From Lysinibacillus sphaericus (GTDB lineage: Bacteria > Bacillota > Bacilli > Bacillales_A > Planococcaceae), in the NCBI RefSeq assembly GCF_002982115.1, contig NZ_CP019980.1, positions 4,224,001 through 4,288,000 of the forward strand: a stretch of 64,000 nucleotides of DNA. Reading direction: 5' to 3'. Below the pieces are notes generated by a model. That model saw only the letters and a list, made by a program, of their open reading frames with translations, searched no databases and was not told the origin of the DNA. A program made the translations under genes and the position numbers. Positions 51,281-60,006 of the stretch are shown in pieces. Position 1 is the first letter of the stretch; every line of letters starts with the position of its first letter.

Positions 51281-52360
51281 TTACTGAAAAGTAATATCAA
51301 CTACCCATAGCTCAGAGCGACTGCCGATGCGCATTGGTGGTCCCCAAAATCCAAAGCCCGATGAAACAAGTGTATGCATTTGTCCCTTCAGCTTATAACC
51401 ATAATCTAGTTCAAATACACGTGCCGTAATATACTGATTCGGCCATAGCTGCCCTTTATGTGTATGTCCAGACATATGAAGGTTTACCCCTGTACGCGCA
51501 GGTGTTGTCAAATCATCTGGTGTATGATTCATAACAAACCAAGGCAACTGGTCGCTCAATTTCAAAGCTTCAAGATGTTTCCTTTCTTTATTCGTTTTAT
51601 CTTCTTGGCCTGTTATTATAAACGCATTGTTCACTCGAATTGTTTCATCTCGCAAAATTTTAACACCAGCTTTTTTCATTTCTTCTACAAATTCGGGAAT
51701 TTTCTTTCCGTAATATTCGTGATTACCAAGTACTCCAAACACACCATAAGTCGCTGTTAGCTGTTTCATTACTTCAGCCATTCCCTCTTGAACAAACCAT
51801 TTTGGATCATCATCCACAATATCTCCTGCTAAAAAAACCACATCTGGCTCCGCTTCATTTGATAACTTAACAAAACGTTGTAAATGCTTTTTGTTTGATA
51901 GCACGCCTAAATGAAAATCCGATGCAACGACAACACGCATCGAGGATAGCTCACTATCCTTTTGAGGCATTACAATATTTAAATGCCGGACAACTGGAGA
52001 GTATGCAAAATAAGAACCGAAAACCCATAATATAAAGAACATAGCAACTGCTAAACTACCAATTATGCGAATATTATGAAATGGTGTTAGCCACATTACA
52101 AGCTGTACAGTTAAACATAATAACAAGCCATATTCAAATATAAACATCCAATAGTTACCGATAACTGAAAATACGCGTAAAGACTCATGTAGCCTGCCGA
52201 TAATAATGCTAAAAGAAACAATATAAAGTATGAGCCAATAAAAAATGGGATAGTGAAACCAATTCATTGCGTCAAGCCATTGCTTGATGCCCCAGCCCAA
52301 ATAGAAAGTTAAAGCGCTATATATACTTATAACAACAAATCCTACAACAATTTTTGCCAT
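51281..52360 (-). CDS. Membrane-anchored metallophosphoesterase
   Basis: A 359-residue protein with four N-terminal membrane segments (residues about 3-125) followed by a calcineurin-type phosphoesterase domain. The metal motifs are in order: VVASDFHLG (D-H), AGDIVDDDP (GD), GNHEYY (GNHE), NHTPDD (H) and SGHTHKGQLW (GHTH). Members with this layout (YkuE/YpbG-like) hydrolyse phosphodiesters, probably at the outer face of the membrane, on lipids or nucleotides. AGAGG eight bases before ATG 52360 sets the start; codons up to 52408 lack one. Function beyond this is unknown. Confidence 0.9.
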   Translation of the reverse strand: MAKIVVGFVVISIYSALTFYLGWGIKQWLDAMNWFHYPIFYWLILYIVSFSIIIGRLHESLRVFSVIGNYWMFIFEYGLLLCLTVQLVMWLTPFHNIRIIGSLAVAMFFILWVFGSYFAYSPVVRHLNIVMPQKDSELSSMRVVVASDFHLGVLSNKKHLQRFVKLSNEAEPDVVFLAGDIVDDDPKWFVQEGMAEVMKQLTATYGVFGVLGNHEYYGKKIPEFVEEMKKAGVKILRDETIRVNNAFIITGQEDKTNKERKHLEALKLSDQLPWFVMNHTPDDLTTPARTGVNLHMSGHTHKGQLWPNQYITARVFELDYGYKLKGQMHTLVSSGFGFWGPPMRIGSRSELWVVDITFQ

Positions 52361-52518
52361 ATAGTAGTCCTCTTCTTTCATATATTCATTGTGATTATAG
52401 CATTCCATATAAGAATCGTATTTTTAAAAGCACTTTTATTTTGCACTGTATTTCAGTAACATTATAGATGTACTAGAAAATTTTTGCATAAACGAGCTAA
52501 TAAAGGGGTGTTGTCTCA

Positions 52519-53667
52519 ATGGGGAAGTACAAATTTGAATCAACTGAGCATGAGTTATTCCGTAAAACATTACGTAAGTTTTTAGCTGAAGAAGCAGAGG
52601 TACACTATGATCAATGGGAAAAAGATCACCTTATTCCACTAGAGTTTTGGCACAAGCTCGGACAATTAGGTTATTTATGTCCTCAAGTTGAAGAAGCGTA
52701 CGGGGGCCTCGGGTTAGATTTCAGCTTTGGTGTTATTATTCAAGAGGAGTTAGAACGCGTAGGTTCAAGCCTGATTGGTGTCGGTTTGCATAATGATATC
52801 GTTGTGCCGTATATCGAGGCATATGGAAGCGCTGCGCAAAAATCGCGTTGGCTTCCAAAATGTGTAACAGGCGAGACGATTACTGCGATTGCTATGACTG
52901 AACCAGGAACAGGCTCCGATTTAGCCAATATCCAAACAACGGCTATTCGCGATGGCGATCATTTTATTGTCAATGGTCAAAAGACTTTTATCACAAATGG
53001 TATTCATGCAAATTTAGTGGTGGTTGCCGTAAAAACAAATCCTCATGCAGAGAAAAAGCATCGAGGTATTAGCCTTATCGTGATTGAGGAAGGAACACCA
53101 GGCTTTACAAAGGGACGCAAACTTGAAAAAGTAGGAATGCATGCACAAGATACAGCTGAACTATTTTTTGAAGATTGCCGTGTCCCAGTAGAAAATTTAC
53201 TCGGGGAGGAAGGAAAAGGCTTCACCTATATGATGGAAAAGCTCCAACAAGAGCGTCTAGCTGTTGCAATTGCTGCCCAATCAGCAGCAGAAGATATGCT
53301 TGCTTTGACGGTTGATTATGTGAAATCACGTCAAGCTTTTGGAAAATCCATTAGTGACTTCCAAAATACGCAATTTAAAATTGCTGAAATGGCCACTAAA
53401 ATAGAACTTGGCAAAACTTTTTTAGAATCCTTAATTGAAGAGCATATTGCGGGTCAAGATGTTGTGACAAAGGTCTCTATGGCGAAATACTGGATTACCG
53501 AAAATGCACGCGACATAGCAGCCCAATGTATGCAGTTACACGGTGGCTATGGCTATATGGAAGAATATAAAATTGCAAGACGTTATCGTGATATACCCGT
53601 AATGTCAATCTACGCAGGCACAAATGAAGTAATGAAAATGATAATTGCCAAAAATATAGGCTTATAA
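52519..53667 (+). CDS. Acyl-CoA dehydrogenase, long-chain type
   Basis: A 382-residue FAD-dependent dehydrogenase. AMTEPGTGSDLANIQTTA and FIVNGQKTFITNG are flavin/substrate motifs. The usual YEGT glutamate is replaced (SIYAGTNEVMK), but E245 lies in KLQQERLAVA, the position of the catalytic base in long-chain and isovaleryl-CoA dehydrogenases. It should therefore be active, with an LCAD-type site. It is monocistronic, ending in a hairpin repeat, and no other beta-oxidation gene is adjacent. ATG 52519 follows AAAGGGG by ten bases. Confidence 0.92.
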   Translation: MGKYKFESTEHELFRKTLRKFLAEEAEVHYDQWEKDHLIPLEFWHKLGQLGYLCPQVEEAYGGLGLDFSFGVIIQEELERVGSSLIGVGLHNDIVVPYIEAYGSAAQKSRWLPKCVTGETITAIAMTEPGTGSDLANIQTTAIRDGDHFIVNGQKTFITNGIHANLVVVAVKTNPHAEKKHRGISLIVIEEGTPGFTKGRKLEKVGMHAQDTAELFFEDCRVPVENLLGEEGKGFTYMMEKLQQERLAVAIAAQSAAEDMLALTVDYVKSRQAFGKSISDFQNTQFKIAEMATKIELGKTFLESLIEEHIAGQDVVTKVSMAKYWITENARDIAAQCMQLHGGYGYMEEYKIARRYRDIPVMSIYAGTNEVMKMIIAKNIGL

Positions 53668-53692
53668 AAGCATTGTCGCTCCGAGCCAATGT

Positions 53693-53815
53693 GACTAGAA
53701 CAAAAGGAAAAAGTGTTAGATTGCTTTAGTCAATCTAACACTTTTTTGCTATGCCGTTGTTGTCCGCTTTGGCGGTGCTTTCCGTTCAGCTTAATGCCGC
53801 ACCCCTCACTAACAC
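53693..53815 (+). repeat. Dispersed hairpin element, copy 4 (right arm missing)
   Basis: It starts ACTAGAACAAAAGG. The hairpin AAAAGTGTTAGATTG/CAATCTAACACTTTTTT (53708-53747) is followed by GCCGTTGTTGTCCGCTTTGGCGGTGCTTTCCG, close to copy 1. The closing CAACAAC arm is not found. It terminates the acyl-CoA dehydrogenase gene. Confidence 0.82.
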
Positions 53816-53994
53816 ACGTCGAGCAATCCTTCACTATAATCAATAAAGCTTCTCTCATATGAGTGGATATTTTACCAACACAGCTCCTTTGGCAACGTAT
53901 TTCTTATCGCAGACGCTTTGAAGGCGAGGGAGTTTAATGTCACCGTAACATTTTTTAGCATAGGAGGAGGATAGGATAACTAGCAAGTTTACTA

Positions 53995-54126
53995 GTTGAT
54001 TGGAGTGGAAGGTGCGACACTTCTGCAGGAACAGCACGAGCTGAAAATCCATTTTTTGTGGCGGATGCTACAAAAATTAGTTGACGCAGTGCCTGCGGAA
54101 AGGGAGCGCTTGGAACGGAAATCAAC
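53995..54126. repeat. Long imperfect palindrome GTTGATT...AATCAAC (Bacillaceae intergenic repeat type)
   Basis: The left arm GTTGATTGGAGTGGAAGG... and the right arm ...TTGGAACGGAAATCAAC can pair over about 40 bases with mismatches. The motif GCCTGCGGAAAGGGAGCGC is the complement-side version of the CCGCTAC..GGTGCTTTCCG segment in copies 1, 3 and 4, so this is a related element in the opposite orientation. From memory such elements are common in Bacillaceae genomes. No gene is seen in 53668-54173. Confidence 0.7.
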
Positions 54127-54141
54127 GCTTTACCAAAATTT

Positions 54142-54171
54142 AAGCAGCGGCAAATAGATATGCCGCTGCTT
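54142..54171. terminator. Terminator after the sensor kinase gene
   Basis: AAGCAGCGGCA/TGCCGCTGCTT, a perfect 11-bp stem with an eight-base loop, adjoining the kinase stop at 54174; the six-T run is on the plus strand. Confidence 0.85.
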
Positions 54172-54173
54172 TT

Positions 54174-56360
54174 TTATACTGCTGGAATTCGTACAATTAC
54201 TTTAAATAAATCTCCATCTACTTCTATACTCATACGCGCTCCGTGCAAATCAACAATAGATTGCGCAATGGCTAAACCTAAGCCTGAGCCTTCTGTATGA
54301 CGCGATGCATCGGCTCGCTTAAAGCGTTCAAACAATTCATCAGCATTTTCGCTTATTTCATATTTCGCAACATTTTTCACCGTGAATTCAGCATCACCAT
54401 TTGCCACTCTTTTTAACGTAACATAGACACGTGTACCTTCTAATGCATATTTCAATACATTGACGATTAAATTATCAATCAATCTCCACCATTTTTGCCC
54501 GTCCACATAAGCGTAAATCGGCTCATTCGGCATTGTCATACGCAAGTCTAAGCGTGCCTGTGATAAATCCTCCTCATGCTCTCCAACTGCTTGCTGTACA
54601 AGCTGTGTGACATCCACACGACTTCGATGGAGCTCAATATTGCCACTCGCCATTTTGGATACTTCAAACAAATCCTCGATTAGCACTTTTAAACGGTCTG
54701 ATTTTTTATCGAGAATATGAATATACTGCTTACGCTCCTCTTCCGTAATATCTGGATTTTTCAATAAATCCGTATACGTAATGATTGAAGTTAAAGGCGT
54801 ACGTAAATCATGGCTAACGTTTGTAATAAGCTCTGTTTTTAAGCGTTCACTCTTTGCCTGCTCATGCATTGATGTACGAACACCTTCACGTAAGTGATTA
54901 AGATTTTCGGCATGAGCTGCTAATGGGGATTTCCCCTTCACTTTTACATCTCGATTAAGTCGCCCTTCTGCCATATCCTTTGTATCTTTCATAATGCGAT
55001 TTAAATAGCCCATTTTAGATAGGAAGACAACCATTGCTGGGATACCAACAATCCCACAGATGCCGAATACCATAACCGGAAATCCTCCGCCCATAGTAAC
55101 ACTCGCAACAAAACTACCACCACCAAAAAAGGCAGCTGCGACCATGACAATCGAGTTTAGTGCGATTGATCGATTTAAAAATAAATCAGTCATGGATTCT
55201 CCAATTCCCCATAAATAACTGTCTTGTGCATGTTCACTTAGCTTTTCAACAGTATTAACGCGACCATATAACCAAATAACTTGCACGAAAAACGCAACAC
55301 CAATAATGATCAAAATCAATGCTTTAAAAGCAAAGTCAATTAAAAAACGTACATAATTGTATTGATACATATATTCAATTGCTTCAAATGCAGCATATGA
55401 AGAAAACCAATAGATACATCCTGTAATAAACAATATGACAATTTGGATATCAATGCGAAACTTCGCTAGAGATTCTTTTTCTTTTAGTGCCCCAATCGTT
55501 GGCAGCAATTCTTTCCGCCCTTTCCAAGCAAAGAATGCCGCGATAAGACTTGATATCCAAATCATAAAGAACATATATTGATTGCGTTTAAATCGGTCAT
55601 AGCCTTCCATAATTGCTGCGGATTGGGCTGCTTTTTTAGAAATCGTAATCGTCCCAGTGTAATCAGTCATTTCATTTAATACGTCGGATTCGATGTATAC
55701 ATCTGAACCGTATAATAAATTACTTGAATTGTTACTAATACTTCCTGTTCTTAATGGCGGTTCTATATATGTTTTTTTGTATACATTACTGTCAGTAATA
55801 TTTCCTGAACGATAGGTTTCACCATTTTCATCTGTTAATTCATAAGAAAAATAATTATAATTTTTTGCGAAATCTTTTGCTTCATCTTTTACAGATTTTA
55901 TATATTTATCAATTAGCGCGCCCTTTTGCGCCACAATTTTCTTACGAACATATTCATCATCTTCAAAGTTTTTCGTAATATCTTTTATTTTGGCATCTTG
56001 CTCATTTTCAAGCTTTGTCTTTAAATCATTGGCATTATTGTCAGCTGCTTCTTGAATACGAGACTCATATTGACTTTTTATATTGTCGATTTGCGTGCCG
56101 AGTGAGCCATAATAATTTCGATGTTCCTCAATTTCATTTTGCGAAACTGTAATCTTGCTCTTCAATTCCTCTGCGGTTGGTATATTTAACGCGAGCGGTC
56201 CTATTTCTGCTAGGAAATTGTCCAGTTCATGTTGAAATTTTTCAGATTGAAAATAAGATTTCCCTACATACTGATAACCAATTTTTGAAAATGTAAACAC
56301 ACCGAATATAAACCACGTTAAACAAATAATTGTAAGAAGAGGTTTCCAATTTTTCATCAT
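54174..56360 (-). CDS. Sensor histidine kinase with large extracytoplasmic domain
   Basis: A 728-residue membrane kinase. One membrane segment near residues 8-28 is followed by about 230 charged residues with coiled-coil character (outside), then a cluster of about six membrane segments (about 265-450), a HAMP-like linker, HisKA (LITNVSHDLRTPLTSIITYTDLL, with the phospho-accepting histidine) and HATPase_c (DNLIVNVLKYAL, then GSGLGLAIAQSIVDLHG). It pairs with the response regulator upstream. The extra membrane cluster between sensor and kinase core is unusual. ATG 56360 follows AGGAGCG by eight or nine bases. The signal is unknown; envelope stress is plausible. Confidence 0.92.
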   Translation of the reverse strand: MMKNWKPLLTIICLTWFIFGVFTFSKIGYQYVGKSYFQSEKFQHELDNFLAEIGPLALNIPTAEELKSKITVSQNEIEEHRNYYGSLGTQIDNIKSQYESRIQEAADNNANDLKTKLENEQDAKIKDITKNFEDDEYVRKKIVAQKGALIDKYIKSVKDEAKDFAKNYNYFSYELTDENGETYRSGNITDSNVYKKTYIEPPLRTGSISNNSSNLLYGSDVYIESDVLNEMTDYTGTITISKKAAQSAAIMEGYDRFKRNQYMFFMIWISSLIAAFFAWKGRKELLPTIGALKEKESLAKFRIDIQIVILFITGCIYWFSSYAAFEAIEYMYQYNYVRFLIDFAFKALILIIIGVAFFVQVIWLYGRVNTVEKLSEHAQDSYLWGIGESMTDLFLNRSIALNSIVMVAAAFFGGGSFVASVTMGGGFPVMVFGICGIVGIPAMVVFLSKMGYLNRIMKDTKDMAEGRLNRDVKVKGKSPLAAHAENLNHLREGVRTSMHEQAKSERLKTELITNVSHDLRTPLTSIITYTDLLKNPDITEEERKQYIHILDKKSDRLKVLIEDLFEVSKMASGNIELHRSRVDVTQLVQQAVGEHEEDLSQARLDLRMTMPNEPIYAYVDGQKWWRLIDNLIVNVLKYALEGTRVYVTLKRVANGDAEFTVKNVAKYEISENADELFERFKRADASRHTEGSGLGLAIAQSIVDLHGARMSIEVDGDLFKVIVRIPAV

Positions 56361-56375
56361 GTTTTTAACGCTCCT

Positions 56376-56531
56376 CTAAAAAATTTTTTCAAAAAACTGT
56401 AGCATTTCGGAGGAGCGAGCATTGACCATTTGATAGGCATAAATACCGAAATAAATTAGACCGATTACACCTGCCACAAATCCTGCTATCGTGGCATACT
56501 TTTCTATTTTATTTTTCCATTTTATAGCCAA
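56376..56531 (-). CDS. Small single-span membrane protein, 51 residues, between regulator and kinase
   Basis: A short frame fills the 148-base gap between response regulator and kinase genes. Start TTG 56531 lies nine bases after AAGGTGG and overlaps the regulator's last 23 bases. The product has a basic N-terminus (MAIKWKNKIEKY), one clear membrane helix (ATIAGFVAGVIGLIYFGIY) and a short tail (AYQMVNARSSEMLQFFEKIF). The stop TAG is immediately followed by the kinase's AGGAGCG site. Tight packing, coupling and a good membrane helix argue that it is a real gene, perhaps a modulator of the kinase. No name is known to me. Confidence 0.65.
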   Translation of the reverse strand: MAIKWKNKIEKYATIAGFVAGVIGLIYFGIYAYQMVNARSSEMLQFFEKIF

Positions 56532-57201
56532 CGCCCCACACCACCTTTAAGTAACGTGGATTTTTCGGATCCGCTTCAATTTTTTCCCGTATTTTTCGAA
56601 TGTGGACTGCTACAATATTTTCTGCATTATAAGCTTCCTCATTCCAGACACGTTCATAAATTTCTCGAATCGAAAACACACGCCCTGCATTTTTCATTAA
56701 TAATTCTGTAATTTTGTATTCAATGGGTGTTAAGCGAACTGGTTCGCCTTCTAACACTACTTCCTTGGCATCTTCATCTAGCACTAAACCATCAATTTCC
56801 ACCTTCGCAACCCCGTCATGATACGTCCCAAGTTGTACATAACGACGCAATTGTGATTTAACACGCGCCAACAGCTCTAGTGGATGAAATGGCTTTGTTA
56901 CGTAGTCATCTGCCCCAACAGATAACCCATGAATCTTGTCTCCATCTTCAGCTTTCGCACTAAGCATAATAATTGGAATATTGCGTTCTGCTCGTATTTT
57001 AAACGTTGCAGTGATACCATCCATATTGGGCATCATAATATCTAAAATAATCAAATGGACTTCATTGTTTTCCAGCTTTTCAATCGCTTCCACACCATCT
57101 GCTGCCTTAATAACATGATAGCCTTCATTTTTTAAGTAAATTTCAATACCATCACGAATATCTTGATCATCATCTGTTACAAGAACTGTTAACTTCGTCA
57201 T
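56509..57201 (-). CDS. OmpR/PhoB-family response regulator
   Basis: A 230-residue two-domain regulator. The receiver (residues 4-118) has the acidic pair D10/D11, phospho-acceptor D54 in LIILDIMMPNMDG, and the KPF lysine in YVTKPFHPLEL. The C-terminal winged helix (about 135-228) includes LTPIEYKITELLMKNAGRVFSIREIYERVWNEE and VVWGVGYKME. It is phosphorylated by the kinase encoded downstream. ATG 57201 lies eight bases after GAGG; a GTG at 57210 overlaps that site. The promoter is just upstream. Confidence 0.94.
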   Translation of the reverse strand: MTKLTVLVTDDDQDIRDGIEIYLKNEGYHVIKAADGVEAIEKLENNEVHLIILDIMMPNMDGITATFKIRAERNIPIIMLSAKAEDGDKIHGLSVGADDYVTKPFHPLELLARVKSQLRRYVQLGTYHDGVAKVEIDGLVLDEDAKEVVLEGEPVRLTPIEYKITELLMKNAGRVFSIREIYERVWNEEAYNAENIVAVHIRKIREKIEADPKNPRYLKVVWGVGYKMEK

Positions 57202-57226
57202 GATATACACCTCGCTCTCAATTAAT

Positions 57227-57254
57227 AGTGTACAGTTTAAATCTTAAAAACCAA
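57227..57254 (-). promoter_or_regulatory. Putative promoter of the two-component operon
   Basis: Minus strand: TTGGTT (57249-57254), 16-bp spacer, TACACT (57227-57232), about 26 bases before the regulator start. Confidence 0.45.
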
Positions 57255-57302
57255 CTAGGATAAAAATGAAGAATTTCTTAAGCTTTTACCTATTGTTCAT
57301 CC

Positions 57303-58163
57303 TTATTTATTTTTTCTTCCAGTCAATGTTAGAACCACAATTCCTCCAAGCAACATGGCTACACCTACCCAAGATGTTGAACTTAGATGTTCTCCAACTA
57401 GCAATACCCCGAGCATAGCGGCAGTCAATGGCTCTGCAAGTGACAACGTTACAGCAGAGGACGAGCTAATTTTCTGGAGCCCACTTAAAAATAATAAATA
57501 CGCTATGCTTGTACACATAACGCCCATAAAAATCATTGTCCATAAATTTTGCATCTCTGCAAGCCAGCTAAAGCCACTACTGATGGAAAACGGTAATAAC
57601 AATACTGCACAAATCGAAAATGTCATCGCCACTGCAGGCAATGCTTCCTGCTGCGCCATTAATTGTTTACTCATATTTGTGTACACGGCAAAAGATAATC
57701 CTGCACAAACGGCTAGCCCAACCCCGCCTAAATGAATAGCACGCTCACCACTATTGATGAATAATAAAATACAACCTGTAATCGTCATGATTGTGGCAAT
57801 ACCCCATATTTTAGAGGGGCGTGTTTTCCAAAATAACCACTCTAGTACGCCTGAAAACATAGGAGCACTCCCAATTGTCACAACGGTTCCAATCGCTACA
57901 CCTGTTAAACGGATGGAAGTAAAAAAAAGACCTTGGAATAAGGCAATACTTGCGGCCGCTAATATTGTCCATTTCCAGGACCATGTCCGAAAAGAGATTT
58001 TGCGTATTAACACGGCTACGACTAATAATAAACCCCCTCCAATTGCTGAACGAATCGTCGCTACAGCGATGGGAGATACACCTTTATCTAAAAAAGTTTG
58101 TGCTGTCCCTGTCATTCCCCATAAAATAGCTGCTAGAAGAACAAAAAAATATGGATAGACCAT
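57303..58163 (-). CDS. EamA/DMT-family permease
   Basis: A 286-residue ten-helix transporter with two EamA repeats. Family marks are LAAILWGMTGTAQTFLDKGVSPIAVATIRSAIGG in the first repeat and SSAVTLSLAEPLTAAMLGVLLVGEHLS in the second. It probably exports a small metabolite. It resembles the transporter at 29465 only in fold. GGAGG lies eight bases before ATG 58163. It is divergent from the HTH protein gene and has no operon partner. Confidence 0.9.
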   Translation of the reverse strand: MVYPYFFVLLAAILWGMTGTAQTFLDKGVSPIAVATIRSAIGGGLLLVVAVLIRKISFRTWSWKWTILAAASIALFQGLFFTSIRLTGVAIGTVVTIGSAPMFSGVLEWLFWKTRPSKIWGIATIMTITGCILLFINSGERAIHLGGVGLAVCAGLSFAVYTNMSKQLMAQQEALPAVAMTFSICAVLLLPFSISSGFSWLAEMQNLWTMIFMGVMCTSIAYLLFLSGLQKISSSSAVTLSLAEPLTAAMLGVLLVGEHLSSTSWVGVAMLLGGIVVLTLTGRKNK

Positions 58164-58317
58164 TGCTTATCCCTCCTGCCTATAACACGATTACTACTAA
58201 CTATACAGATTTATCCAAAATCAAACAATTCCCAATTTCCTTTCCTTACATTAATCCATCATTATGCTTTCCATTCGAGAGAAGGTATAATAGGTACATC
58301 AAAAGGAGCGACCGCTT

Positions 58318-58548
58318 ATGTATAAAACTATTGAAGAAACAGCCATTGATCTTGGCATGCCAGAGGAGCAAGTACTACGACTTGTTTATGAAGGACGCAT
58401 CCGTTCCATATATGATGGTCATCAATTACTAATTAACAGTGCACAATTTAGCACCTATTTTGAACAACTAGAACGGATAAAAGAAGAAATAGAAATTTGG
58501 CGTAACACACCCATTCCTGAAGATATCGACGTTAAAGATGAAGACTAA
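58318..58548 (+). CDS. Small helix-turn-helix (excisionase-like) protein
   Basis: A 76-residue protein. MYKTIEETAIDLGMPEEQVLRLVYEGRIRSIYDGHQLLIN fits the HTH_17/excisionase domain: a short helix-turn-helix where the GRIxxIxDGxxxLI hairpin forms the wing. The C-terminal half is acidic and helical (FEQLERIKEEIEIW). No integrase or attachment site is nearby, so it is likely a stand-alone DNA-binding or adaptor protein and not a phage excisionase. AAGGAG lies nine bases before ATG. Its stop codon region is duplicated next to a palindromic repeat. Confidence 0.82.
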   Translation: MYKTIEETAIDLGMPEEQVLRLVYEGRIRSIYDGHQLLINSAQFSTYFEQLERIKEEIEIWRNTPIPEDIDVKDED

Positions 58549-58557
58549 AGACTAAAA

Positions 58558-58602
58558 GTGCCAGTCACCCAAACAATTCAAAATTGTTTGAGTGACTGGC
58601 AC
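58558..58602. repeat. GTGCCAGTCACC-family palindrome, copy 2
   Basis: Arms of 21 bp with one mismatch (GTGCCAGTCACCC... against the reverse), loop CAA. It starts 10 bases after the HTH protein stop; AGACTAA is repeated in tandem at the stop (58541-58554). It is nearly identical to 9855-9903, and between convergent genes it can act as a terminator. Confidence 0.82.
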
Positions 58603-58609
58603 CACATAC

Positions 58610-59596
58610 TTAAATACTTACAACGAACCCAGCGCGTTTACCGATAATTTCAGCGTAGTCTTCCACCATCACGCTTGCTGTTGGATACATGCCTGCACCT
58701 GGTCCTACCAATGTTAATGTACCAATATAGTTTGTTTCTAGCGCAACCGCATTATTAACATCATCTACTGGATAAAGTGGATGCTCTTTATCTACTAGTT
58801 GTGGCCCGACTTTTGCCACCACTTTACCGTTCGCTAATTTCTCCACTTCGGCTACATGGCGATAACGTAAGCCTTTTTCACAAGCATCTTTCACCTGTTC
58901 AGCAGAGATACAGTCAATACCAATTACTTCAACATCAGCCCAATCTGGTTGTTCACCAAATGCTAAAGCACTTAAAATCATTAGCTTTTTAAAAGCATCT
59001 TGACCAGACACATCATTATAAGGATCTGCTTCTGCATACCCTAAGTTTTGTGCTTCTTTTAAGGCTTTCTCGAAGGACCAGCCTTGCGCACGCATTTTTG
59101 TTAAAATATAGTTTGAAGTGCCATTCAAAATACCTTGAATTCGACTCACATCATTTACAAGCAAAATATTTTTCATCGTTTTGATAACAGGCACACCACC
59201 TGCTGTAGTTGCTTCAAAGCCAACGAAAACACCATTTGCCTTTGCAAGCTCCTGTAACTCTAAGCCACGTTTGGCAAACATCACTTTGTTCGCTGTAATC
59301 ACATGACATTTATGTTCAACCGCACGCTTTAAATAGCCAAATGCCGGCTCTTCATTGACAATCGCTTCGAATACAACTTGCATGCCAGGCTCTGCTAACA
59401 CTTCATCCATACTCGTTGTCATTAAGTGAGCTGTGCCCGGAACACGTTCACGACTAGCATCCGTTACTAATATTTTTGCTACTTCTAACTCAATGCCTAA
59501 TTTATGTTTTAGCTCTTCACGCTTTTCATTTAAAATATGATAAATCCCTTGACCTACAGTTCCAAATCCTAAGATCGCTGCCTTTATAGTTGCCAT
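58610..59596 (-). CDS. hom: Homoserine dehydrogenase without ACT domain
   Basis: A 328-residue NAD(P)H-dependent enzyme reducing aspartate semialdehyde to homoserine, the branch to threonine and methionine. The dinucleotide loop is AAILGFGTVGQGIYHIL, and GILNGTSNYILTKM, EAQNLGYAEADPYNDVSGQDAFKK (catalytic lysine region) are diagnostic. The protein ends after the catalytic domain: the C-terminal ACT domain of the usual roughly 430-residue enzyme is missing, so threonine feedback may be absent. ATG 59596 follows GGAGG by nine bases. Nearby metY suggests methionine supply. Confidence 0.93.
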   Translation of the reverse strand: MATIKAAILGFGTVGQGIYHILNEKREELKHKLGIELEVAKILVTDASRERVPGTAHLMTTSMDEVLAEPGMQVVFEAIVNEEPAFGYLKRAVEHKCHVITANKVMFAKRGLELQELAKANGVFVGFEATTAGGVPVIKTMKNILLVNDVSRIQGILNGTSNYILTKMRAQGWSFEKALKEAQNLGYAEADPYNDVSGQDAFKKLMILSALAFGEQPDWADVEVIGIDCISAEQVKDACEKGLRYRHVAEVEKLANGKVVAKVGPQLVDKEHPLYPVDDVNNAVALETNYIGTLTLVGPGAGMYPTASVMVEDYAEIIGKRAGFVVSI

Positions 59597-59956
59597 ACTT
59601 GATTCCCTCCAACGTACATTTCTCCAGTTTTCTCTCTATATAAAGTTTGTGCCTACAAGCACATATTCAAATAATTCAAAATTTAACCTAAAGAAAATTG
59701 TAACGCAAATAAATACATTGCACAAGAAAAATCTTTCTAGGATGGACATTTGTTTTCTCTAGGCGTGCAAAAGAAATCGGTTTCATTGCCTTTATTATAC
59801 GTTTTTTTTATAAATCTATAATTTTTGAACAAATATTGACGATTCTTTTATAAAAAAAATGCCTTTCTTCTATTATATATGTACGAAGATACTACCTATA
59901 GAATGGCTGTCTTGAAAAGTCGAAACAAATTCAATAAATAACTTAGCACAACAAAA
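59597..59956. other. Gene-free stretch upstream of hom
   Basis: AT-rich, no gene. A short stem GTGC-CTACAA-GCAC lies near 59650. I see no S-box, T-box or lysine leader here, so hom regulation cannot be stated. Confidence 0.45.
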
Positions 59957-59988
59957 AGCTCATTCCCTATAGCAGTAGAGAATGAGCT
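59957..59988 (-). terminator. Terminator after the 128-residue hypothetical gene
   Basis: AGCTCATTC...GAATGAGCT with further inner CTA/TAG pairing; followed on the minus strand by TTTTTG. Confidence 0.85.
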
Positions 59989-60006
59989 AAAAAATATAAG
60001 GGAAAG

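Noticed and set aside
51084-51287. 67-codon plus-strand frame between uppP and the phosphoesterase gene
   Set aside because: No ribosome site and no recognisable product; it overlaps the 3' end of the opposite gene.
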